Positions 1-6,067 of a stretch of 51,272 nt of DNA are shown here, in pieces. Every line of letters begins with the position of its first letter. Position 1 is the stretch's first letter. Origin of the DNA: an uncultured Ignavibacteriota bacterium (GTDB lineage Bacteria; Bacteroidota; Ignavibacteria; Palsa-1295); the NCBI GenBank assembly GCA_903900335.1, contig CAIUMP010000052.1, forward strand, positions 1-51,272, in the 5' to 3' direction. Under the pieces are notes generated by a model. The model saw only the letters and a program-made list of their open reading frames with translations. It was not told the DNA's origin and made no database searches. Both the position numbers and the translations under genes were made by a program.

Positions 1-17
1 GCAGGCGGTGAAGTTGG

Positions 18-34
18 CCCCCCCCCCCCCCCCC
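18..34. repeat. Poly-C tract of 17 bases
   Basis: Seventeen consecutive C residues lie near the left window edge. Two forward frames are open through the tract and would give a short proline run near the end of an upstream protein, with stops at 44-46 or 82-84, so it may sit in the 3' end of a gene that begins outside the window. A tract this long is either highly slippable or an assembly error. Confidence 0.8.
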
Positions 35-147
35 ACGGAAACGTAGTTCGCAGAACAAGAAACCGAATGAAATTCACACGGTAAACGAAGCCTAAAGGTT
101 TTTCAGTTAGGGGTAGGAAATTTTTGGGTGGATGTGGCTCTTAATTT

Positions 148-177
148 TGACCGCAGTCGCTCAACCGAACCTATTTT
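148..177 (+). promoter_or_regulatory. Possible Bacteroidota-type promoter upstream of the first gene
   Basis: A TTTG-like element near 148 is followed about 22 bases later by TATTTTC, about 27 bases before the ATG at 204. This loosely resembles the Bacteroidota pattern of TTTG and TAnnTTTG. Spacing and sequence are both imperfect, so this is only a suggestion. Confidence 0.2.
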
Positions 178-203
178 CATAACTTCTCCAGCGTGAGGTA
201 GCC

Positions 204-1235
204 ATGATGAAACGTGCCGCATTCCTTCTGTTCGCATACCTTCTACTCCTTCCCTCCGCCCGAGGACAGAACGGTGATACGACACAAAGCCGAGAGCTGT
301 TTTCTCAATTTAGCAATGGGACGATTCTCCGCTATATTATGGGGCCCATCCTACATAGTGATTCCGGCCATAGGACATTTATTGCCTTTTCGAATGATAC
401 GCTCGACGCGTTTCCCAACCACTTTCTTAAATCCATACCGTTCCGAATTGATGCAGAGGACACGATCTGGCTGATGCGCTGGCTGTGCTTTGATGAATCA
501 TCCCTCCAAGGTTCAACGGCTGCAGCTGCGCAAGCGATGTCAACGATGGATTCAGCACTAAGTTATTGGCGAGCAGCATACGCCGGGAAAGAGTTCACAT
601 TGGATACTTCTCTTTTCAGTGCGACATCGACCGTGAGCTATATACTCGAAATTAGGCGGGCTAGCGACAACGCAGTGTTATGGTCTGCCGACACTGTCCG
701 GTGCTACAAGAACTCTGCCGGTAATTTGAGATACGCAAACTTCCCCTCGTCATTTGAGCGGAAGTTTATTGTGCCACCAATCACTTGTGCAGGAGGCACT
801 TGTTACCTTGCTGTACGTACGGTGCTTGGCCTGCCAGCAGGAGTAAGCCTCTCCTACTCAGGTGTAACAGGTTTTCAGAATAGCTCCGAAATTAACCTCA
901 AGAGGGAGTCGTACTCCGATTATTTGGAAGGTTATCCAGCGCTCAAACGCGCCGTTGGGGTTTCGGAGCCAGTTCAGGTCAAGTTAATACTCGGTACTAT
1001 CAATGTAAGGGAAGTGTCCGACAACGGTATTGAGATCTCCACGAACTCGACTAGTACAGGAGATCTCACGATTGAAATTGTGGATCTGGTTGGGAAGAAG
1101 GTCTTTTCATCCCAGGAAGGTGTGACTCCGGGAACGAACAAGTTCTACATCTCAACTGCGAACATATTGCATGGCAGCTATATTATTCGGATTTTTTCGA
1201 CCACATCCACCGTCAGTGCAAAATTCCAATTCTGA
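204..1235 (+). CDS. Secreted protein with T9SS-type C-terminal sorting domain
   Basis: A 343-residue exported protein of unknown function. Residues 1-22 form a signal peptide (basic MMKR, a leucine-rich core, cleavage after ARG/Q). The body is beta-rich with no catalytic motif I recognise. The last 70 or so residues look like a Por-secretion C-terminal domain: alternating strands, IEIVDLVGKKVFSS, a glycine turn, then GSYIIRIFSTTSTVSAKFQF, the usual order for T9SS cargo that is translocated and anchored at the cell surface. The ATG at 204 follows a GAGGTAG-like site and places the signal peptide at the N terminus. A second small secreted protein follows closely at 1274. The surface location is inferred from the tail. 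Confidence 0.8.
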   Translation: MMKRAAFLLFAYLLLLPSARGQNGDTTQSRELFSQFSNGTILRYIMGPILHSDSGHRTFIAFSNDTLDAFPNHFLKSIPFRIDAEDTIWLMRWLCFDESSLQGSTAAAAQAMSTMDSALSYWRAAYAGKEFTLDTSLFSATSTVSYILEIRRASDNAVLWSADTVRCYKNSAGNLRYANFPSSFERKFIVPPITCAGGTCYLAVRTVLGLPAGVSLSYSGVTGFQNSSEINLKRESYSDYLEGYPALKRAVGVSEPVQVKLILGTINVREVSDNGIEISTNSTSTGDLTIEIVDLVGKKVFSSQEGVTPGTNKFYISTANILHGSYIIRIFSTTSTVSAKFQF

Positions 1236-1273
1236 GTTTGAAGTTACTGACTTCCCATCAAATTTTAACAATT

Positions 1274-1594
1274 ATGAATACTAACGGCAGACTCGCTCAA
1301 CTATTTATCGTTGCTACCATTGTTGTCAATAGCATTTGGATTCCAAACCTGGCGTCGGCGGACCCTGACTTCAAGCATTTTACGACGTACAAGGGGGATC
1401 ATTATTTTCCCAACGTAGATGCGCCAGCGTTTAAGGACAAGTTTAGTGTTTGGAATGATGACCAGGGCAACATCTGGTATAATAACTGTGATAATAACGA
1501 CTGGTCGAAAAATCATGTGCAAGTTATCCGCCACCGGCGTCACAAGCACCACTTTGCAACGAGTAACCGTTGTGCAAAGGCTCCATTGGCGTGA
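1274..1594 (+). CDS. Small secreted hypothetical protein with basic His-rich tail
   Basis: A 106-residue protein I do not recognise. The reading frame extends back to a TTG at 1238, but the ATG at 1274 puts the signal peptide first (basic start, hydrophobic core LFIVATIVVNSIWI, then ASA/D), so I prefer it. The mature part is rich in Asp, Asn, Trp and Tyr (HYFPNVDAP, WNDDQGNIWYNNCDNNDW) and ends in a basic stretch RHRRHKHHFATSNRC. Two cysteines could form a disulphide. The stop of the preceding gene is 38 bases upstream, so the two are probably cotranscribed. The histidine cluster might bind metal or a polyanion, but nothing in the sequence proves it. Confidence 0.6.
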   Translation: MNTNGRLAQLFIVATIVVNSIWIPNLASADPDFKHFTTYKGDHYFPNVDAPAFKDKFSVWNDDQGNIWYNNCDNNDWSKNHVQVIRHRRHKHHFATSNRCAKAPLA

Positions 1595-1623
1595 TTTTCT
1601 AAAGGAGAATATTTGGTCGACTG

Positions 1624-1664
1624 AACGGCGTGTCTAGTACCATCAAGGTGCCTGGCTCGCCGTT
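1624..1664 (+). terminator. Hairpin after the small secreted gene
   Basis: Perfect 7-base arms AACGGCG (1624-1630) and CGCCGTT (1658-1664) enclose a 27-base interior that contains a minor ACC/GGT stem. It lies 30 bases after the stop at 1594. There is no strong T run, so termination is probable rather than certain. Confidence 0.4.
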
Positions 1665-1794
1665 TGCTATAATTAGGCCGTTGATCGCTTCGTAACTGAT
1701 AGCTTAAGAAGATTTTATTGCACTAAATCGTGTTCTATTCCCGAACTATGGAAGCCGCACTTTCGTAGTATCCTCCTGAAAAATAGAACATCCG

Positions 1795-3057
1795 ATGAAA
1801 CATACGACTGTTTTCTTTCGCATCCTATGTCTCCTGTGCGTCTTAATCTCCACGGCCTCGGCCCAAACCGCTGACCAACTTGCGGATGCCATCAAGAAAG
1901 ATGACGGCTCTGGCGTTGCAGCCTTGGTGAAGCAAGCACCTACACTCGCTACGAAAGCGAACGAGGACGGCTGGACGCCTCTGCATGTCGCTGCGTTCTG
2001 GGGTAAAGCAGGTGCTGTGTCGGCGCTAATAGATGGCCATGCACCTATTGATGCCAAGGATGGCGATGGCGAACGCCCGCTCAGTCTGGCGGCCTCGAAC
2101 GGCCATGCAGCGGTCGTGCGCTTACTGTTGAAGGCAAAATCGAATCCGAATACGACAAACGAGGGAGGGGAGACCCCGCTTTATGAAGCTTCCGCGAGTG
2201 GTAAACTGGATTGTGTCGCCGCACTGCTCGAAGCGAAGGCAAACGTGAACAAGGCCAGCGACGCTGGTCTTACCCCATTGGATGTGGCATCTTCGGGTGG
2301 ATACAACGATGTCGTTACCTTGCTTCTCAAGAACAAGGCAGCGATCAATGCGCAAGTACATGCCGAAGGATCTATCGTCAACGGCTACACACCGCTTCAC
2401 TTTGCCGCTGAGGGCGGGCATGTGGATGTCGTGCAGAATCTGCTCGATCATGGTGCCAAGATCACAATTCGCGGCGCGAATGGTAATCTGCCGATCCATC
2501 TCGCCGCCACGTATCACGGTAACGATTCCATTCTCAAGATCATGGTGGATCACGGTGCTTCTATCAATGCCCTTAACAAATTTCACCAGACTCCATTGAT
2601 CCTCGCAGTCTGGGAAGCGAAGGCGATGACGATCAACGCGCTCTTCAATCTTAATGCAGATGTGAATATCTCCGATAGCGCGCAGGACAGTCCGCTTCAT
2701 CTCACCTCCCATGCTGGCCGCGCGGAGCTAACGGGTCTGTTGCTCACACATGGCGCTAAGATCAATGCCCGCAACTCATCGGGTCAAACGCCGCTGATGC
2801 TGGCCGTGGGTGGCAACTACCTTCAAGTCATTAACGAGGAGCTTCACAACGGTGCAGACATCTCGATCAAAGACAAGGATGGACGCACTGCACTCTACTA
2901 CATCGCTCCTGGCGACTTCATGTTCGTTGCCAGCAAGCTACTTGAGTACAAGGCCGACATGAAGGTCACGGACAAGGATGGACTTACACCGGTTCAGTAC
3001 TACCGTAAGAAGGGGCAGGACGCCATTGCGGACTATCTATTAGAGCAAAGTCATTAA
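1795..3057 (+). CDS. Exported ankyrin-repeat protein
   Basis: A 420-residue protein with a signal peptide (MKHTTVFFRILCLLCVLIS, cleavage after ASA) followed almost entirely by ankyrin repeats. About eleven 33-residue units are visible, with hallmarks such as GWTPLHVAAFWG, GETPLYEASASG, GYTPLHFAAEGG, GQTPLMLAVGG and GLTPVQYY. Ankyrin solenoids bind proteins; the export signal places this one in the periplasm or outside. The stop TAA shares a base with the ATG of the MFS gene at 3057 (TAATG), so the two are translationally coupled and probably work together. Bacterial periplasmic ankyrin proteins are known in stress protection, but the partner here is unknown. Confidence 0.85.
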   Translation: MKHTTVFFRILCLLCVLISTASAQTADQLADAIKKDDGSGVAALVKQAPTLATKANEDGWTPLHVAAFWGKAGAVSALIDGHAPIDAKDGDGERPLSLAASNGHAAVVRLLLKAKSNPNTTNEGGETPLYEASASGKLDCVAALLEAKANVNKASDAGLTPLDVASSGGYNDVVTLLLKNKAAINAQVHAEGSIVNGYTPLHFAAEGGHVDVVQNLLDHGAKITIRGANGNLPIHLAATYHGNDSILKIMVDHGASINALNKFHQTPLILAVWEAKAMTINALFNLNADVNISDSAQDSPLHLTSHAGRAELTGLLLTHGAKINARNSSGQTPLMLAVGGNYLQVINEELHNGADISIKDKDGRTALYYIAPGDFMFVASKLLEYKADMKVTDKDGLTPVQYYRKKGQDAIADYLLEQSH

Positions 3058-4361
3058 TGCCAGATAGCAAGGTCTCGCACTCGGGGAGTCGCCCCCCTGA
3101 GGCGGATGATGCTTCATCCAAGCGCCACGATCCATACGCGGCCTTACGTGTTCGCGATTTTCGCATTCTCGTCCTGACGCGGCTCGCGATCACGATCGCG
3201 AGCCAGATGGAGGTCGTCGTCGTCCGATACCAGGTCTACGGTCTGACACATGACCCGCTGCCGATCGGTATTGCGGGTTTGGTCGAGGCAATCCCCGCGC
3301 TTATCATCGCTCTCTTCGCAGGTCATGTCGCTGACAGAATGGATCGCCGAAAGCTGGTGATCTTTTCCCGTGCCGTGCTCATCTTCTCAGCGGGCGGCCT
3401 CCTGGCACTGGCGAATGTGATGCCCACCCTTTATCCCACCACGGGTATTTGGCCGATCTATGCTATGATATTCATTGCGGGCGCGGCCTCAGGGTTACTT
3501 AGCCCGGCTTCATTTGCTTATAACTCAGAGGTGCTCCCGAAGGAGTTGTACGCCAACGGCGCAGCATGGAATAGCTCCACCTGGCAGACCGGCGCGATCC
3601 TTGGCCCGACCATCGGTGGACTTATCGCGGGATTCGCCGGTATCTCCACTGCATACACTGTTGATGTTGTGCTGACGGCAGTTGCCGCGTTCTCGGTGTT
3701 CCTTATACCTGCGCGGCCATTCGAGCGCAGGGTGAAAGAGGAGTCCGGTGTGCAGAGTATCATCGCGGGTTGGAAATTCGTCTTCAAGCATCAGCCTATT
3801 CTCGGTGCGATCTCCCTAGATCTTTTCGCGGTGCTCTTTGGCGGGGCAGTGGCGATGCTGCCCGTCTATGCGCAGGACATATTCCATGTTGGCCCGGAAG
3901 GACTCGGACTATTGCAAGCAGCACCGTCGGTTGGCGCTGTGATCGTCTCGGTTCTCTTCACGCATTACAGACTGCGCGGCAATGTTGGACGCCAGATACT
4001 TCTTACCGTTGCGGCATTTGGTATAACGATCGTGTTGTTTGCGATCTCTCGAAATATCTATGTTGCATTGGCACTGCTCGTTCTATACGGCGCAACGGAT
4101 AGCGTGAGCGTTATTATCCGCTCGACCGTTGTGCAAATGATGACGCCAGACGCGATGCGCGGCAGGGTGGCGGCCATCAACTCCATGTTTATAATCACCT
4201 CGAATGAGATCGGCGCATTCGAGTCCGGCGCGGCGGCAAAGCTGATGGGGCTGGTGCCCTCCGTGCTGTTTGGCGGCGCAATGACGCTATTGACGGTTGG
4301 ATTTGTAGCTCTCGCCGCACCAAAACTCCGGGCGCTCCGGGGCGAGCACATGGAGCAATAG
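3057..4361 (+). CDS. MFS transporter, EntS/MFS_3-like exporter
   Basis: A 434-residue major facilitator superfamily protein with about 12 hydrophobic segments after a 30-residue hydrophilic N terminus. The family motif A between helices 2 and 3 is clear at about residues 88-100 (GHVADRMDRRKLV). The segment NSEVLPKELYANGAAWNSSTWQTGAILGP (quoted as NSEVLPKEL and NGAAWNS...GAILGP) is typical of the EntS-like group that exports siderophores or small amphiphilic compounds. It overlaps the ankyrin gene by one base and ends with a TAG stop. The substrate cannot be read from sequence; drug or metabolite efflux is the default inference. Confidence 0.85.
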   Translation: MPDSKVSHSGSRPPEADDASSKRHDPYAALRVRDFRILVLTRLAITIASQMEVVVVRYQVYGLTHDPLPIGIAGLVEAIPALIIALFAGHVADRMDRRKLVIFSRAVLIFSAGGLLALANVMPTLYPTTGIWPIYAMIFIAGAASGLLSPASFAYNSEVLPKELYANGAAWNSSTWQTGAILGPTIGGLIAGFAGISTAYTVDVVLTAVAAFSVFLIPARPFERRVKEESGVQSIIAGWKFVFKHQPILGAISLDLFAVLFGGAVAMLPVYAQDIFHVGPEGLGLLQAAPSVGAVIVSVLFTHYRLRGNVGRQILLTVAAFGITIVLFAISRNIYVALALLVLYGATDSVSVIIRSTVVQMMTPDAMRGRVAAINSMFIITSNEIGAFESGAAAKLMGLVPSVLFGGAMTLLTVGFVALAAPKLRALRGEHMEQ

Positions 4362-4381
4362 AAAAAATATTTTGGATTTTC

Positions 4382-4410
4382 TTGCTTTTCGGATTTTGAT
4401 GTAGTATATT
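4382..4410 (+). promoter_or_regulatory. Near-consensus sigma-70-type promoter
   Basis: TTGCTT at 4382-4387 and TATATT at 4405-4410 are separated by exactly 17 bases, 57 bases before the ATG at 4467. This would drive the small anchored-protein cluster. The TAGTATATTC form of the -10 region recurs upstream of the pyrophosphatase gene at 18801-18810. Confidence 0.55.
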
Positions 4411-4466
4411 CGTACTCGCTACTTTGTGTCAGTGTTCCGTTGTGTTCACGATTTTGCAACACCCCA

Positions 4467-5126
4467 ATGACTTCGAGGAATAGACTCGTTACCTATGTTG
4501 CAGCCGGGATGATTGTCGCGGCAGCGGCAACATACATCGCAGTTAAAGGACCAGGCACGCTTCCTCCCCCAGGGCCGCCGCCACATCCCCCTGTGCCGAA
4601 GAGGATGGTAACCACCATCAAATTCGATAAATATTGTAAGCCTTCCGGATTTTCGAAATACTCCATTCATGTAGATAGCGGCCAAAAGCTGATCTCTTGG
4701 TGGATGGACTCGGTAGGAGCTGGCTGGATGACCATTGACCCACCGCCGGGGTGCCAGGATATTGCGATCCTGCAATTCACGCCCGTGGGGCAACACGCGT
4801 ACCCTTCAATTACGGTTAGTGCGTGTCTGCCGCGAACAAGCATTAAGTGGAGTACTTCCGCTCCTGGTGTGATGCTGAATGCGTATGATGCCAGCAGGTC
4901 TTATGAAAATTTGGCTCCACTCGGGACCGCTGGCTCGACGACACCGTTCACCGCAATTCTTTCCGGCCCCAACATTAACGACGATGTCTCGCTCGTCCCC
5001 ATGCTACCCGGCAATTTGCCGTTCGACACTATCAACTGGGATGAGGCCACGCAAAGCTGGATCTGCAAGACAAGCCCGACCCCGGCGAATCCGAGTGGGA
5101 TTTCAATTACGGTTCAAGTACAATAA
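4467..5126 (+). CDS. Membrane-anchored protein with C-terminal GISITVQVQ motif (member 1)
   Basis: A 219-residue protein of unknown function. The frame opens at a TTG (4440), but the ATG at 4467 gives a classical anchor or signal: MTSRNRLVTYVAAGMIVAA, then a proline-rich linker (PGTLPPPGPPPHPP), then a beta-rich domain with a few cysteines. The last nine residues GISITVQVQ are identical to the end of the next protein, and related ends occur in the two downstream frames. No domain is recognised. There is no clear Shine-Dalgarno site. A promoter lies 57 bases upstream. The protein probably sits on the outer face of the inner membrane or is exported, with a conserved terminal beta strand. Confidence 0.65.
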   Translation: MTSRNRLVTYVAAGMIVAAAATYIAVKGPGTLPPPGPPPHPPVPKRMVTTIKFDKYCKPSGFSKYSIHVDSGQKLISWWMDSVGAGWMTIDPPPGCQDIAILQFTPVGQHAYPSITVSACLPRTSIKWSTSAPGVMLNAYDASRSYENLAPLGTAGSTTPFTAILSGPNINDDVSLVPMLPGNLPFDTINWDEATQSWICKTSPTPANPSGISITVQVQ

Positions 5127-5153
5127 TCTAATAAAACAAGGAGATAAGCTGAA

Positions 5154-5591
5154 ATGGAACTCATAAAGCGGCATGGGATTTCAATCATCGCTTTGGTGGC
5201 GGCAATCATCGCTATTGTTATGGGAGGTAAGAGCAGTAATCACCCGTATGGTTTTGTAGACGGGCAGTCATCCTCAGTAAATCCTTCCATCGTTAATTTC
5301 CAAGCACCAGCGGGGGTGAGGTGTCGAATTCATGTTGTTGATCAATCAACTGGTGCTGCAGTAGGTGGTGTAGGGACTCAAACCCCGGGTATTGTGCAGT
5401 CGGGAGTCGCGTATACGATTCCAAAAGCTAGCCAATATCGAATGTTTCCTCAGTTTCTCGATCCAGAATCGAACACGTGGAGATACTTTGAATTGAAAGA
5501 CCCTGCTCCTGGAAATTCAGTTTTTGTTGGTTCTTATTCGGATGGGAATGGTGCTCCCCATGGAATTTCGATTACTGTTCAAGTTCAGTGA
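5154..5591 (+). CDS. Membrane-anchored protein with C-terminal GISITVQVQ motif (member 2)
   Basis: A 145-residue paralogue of the preceding protein by architecture: a short basic start, one hydrophobic segment (ISIIALVAAIIAIVMGG, residues 9-25), a small beta-rich domain, and the identical nine-residue C terminus GISITVQVQ. Apart from the ends, the two proteins are not obviously similar. A strong AAGGAG site about 9 bases before the ATG supports the start at 5154 and contrasts with the weak sites of neighbours. It follows member 1 by 27 bases, so an operon is likely. I do not recognise a family and assign no function. Confidence 0.65.
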   Translation: MELIKRHGISIIALVAAIIAIVMGGKSSNHPYGFVDGQSSSVNPSIVNFQAPAGVRCRIHVVDQSTGAAVGGVGTQTPGIVQSGVAYTIPKASQYRMFPQFLDPESNTWRYFELKDPAPGNSVFVGSYSDGNGAPHGISITVQVQ

Positions 5592-5649
5592 AAACTGATT
5601 TATTGTTTTTTTTGTGTCGGCTCGCATCTACACCCTACTAATCAAATCC

Positions 5650-5832
5650 ATGAAGAACTCAAGAACAAAACTCTGGGGGGGGGGGGCAGTTGTCCTCCTA
5701 ATCATCGCTACATTCGTACTGAAGGCTTACGCTGATCAGCAAAACTTCACTGGCCAAAATCAGTCCGGTATAATGATCACTGTCTCCGTAAATTGTGCGG
5801 ACGGAGTGCATCAAATGAGCATACCGGCGTAG
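5650..5832 (+). CDS. Short membrane-anchored protein carrying a 12-G tract (member 3)
   Basis: A 60-residue frame from the ATG at 5650 with a single hydrophobic segment (AVVLLIIATFVLKAYA) and the sequence SGIMITVSVN, close to the GISITVQVQ end of members 1 and 2. Codons 9-12 lie in a run of 12 G (Trp-Gly-Gly-Gly). Only the present tract length keeps the frame open: one shift meets TAA at 5699-5701 and the other meets TGA near 5733. The frame stops at TAG (5830-5832), but the same frame stays open from there to 6001. It is therefore either a short protein or the front part of a broken, longer one. Confidence 0.45.
   Translation: MKNSRTKLWGGGAVVLLIIATFVLKAYADQQNFTGQNQSGIMITVSVNCADGVHQMSIPA
5675..5686 (+). 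repeat. 12-G homopolymer inside a start-proximal coding region
   Basis: Twelve consecutive G bases fall just before the membrane segment of the small gene at 5650. Tracts of this kind are classical sites of slipped-strand phase variation, and here a gain or loss of one base would truncate the protein at once. Confidence 0.75.
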
Positions 5833-5844
5833 AGTTCAGCGCAA

Positions 5845-6003
5845 ATGAGCGTTGCCACCGTGAACTCAATCACAATCAATAATCAGACACTAAATGCCTG
5901 GCAAAATGGCCCGGTGACGCTTTCAGATAACAGTACTGCAAATGTTATTTGGAGTGGTGACGGCCTGGGTGGAATCCAGATACAAGTGATGATACAGCCG
6001 TGA
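5845..6003 (+). pseudogene. In-frame continuation of member 3 ending in a GIQIQVMIQ motif
   Basis: A 52-codon frame (ATG 5845, TGA 6001-6003) lies in the same reading frame as the gene at 5650, separated only by the TAG at 5830-5832 and four codons. It encodes a beta-rich segment with no membrane anchor and ends GGIQIQVMIQP, the same kind of terminus as members 1 and 2. Its length and lack of an anchor suggest it is the C-terminal half of a fourth-type member split by a nonsense change. TAG is used as an ordinary stop elsewhere in the window (for example 4361, 15833, 17735), so readthrough is unlikely. Confidence 0.4.
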
Positions 6004-6028
6004 CCGTACGGAAATTTAACTTCTTGTG

Positions 6029-6054
6029 ATTCAGGGAGCATTTGCTCCCTGAAT
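6029..6054. terminator. Strong bidirectional hairpin between convergent genes
   Basis: Perfect 11-base arms ATTCAGGGAGC and GCTCCCTGAAT flank the loop ATTT. The hairpin lies 25 bases after the small-protein cluster and 14 bases past the end of the STAND ATPase gene on the other strand, so it can serve both. Confidence 0.7.
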
Positions 6055-6067
6055 ACTTTCCCTATGA

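Noticed and set aside
2122-2712. 196-codon minus-strand frame under the ankyrin gene
   Set aside because: Shadow of repetitive ankyrin codons with no independent support.
5830-5832. TAG as a recoded (readthrough) codon
   Set aside because: TAG serves as a normal stop for several clear genes in the window, so a nonsense change or true gene end is simpler.
4467-6003. The small-protein cluster as a toxin-antitoxin or contact-inhibition system
   Set aside because: No toxin fold, immunity gene or delivery domain is recognisable; the only firm feature is the shared anchor and C-terminal motif.
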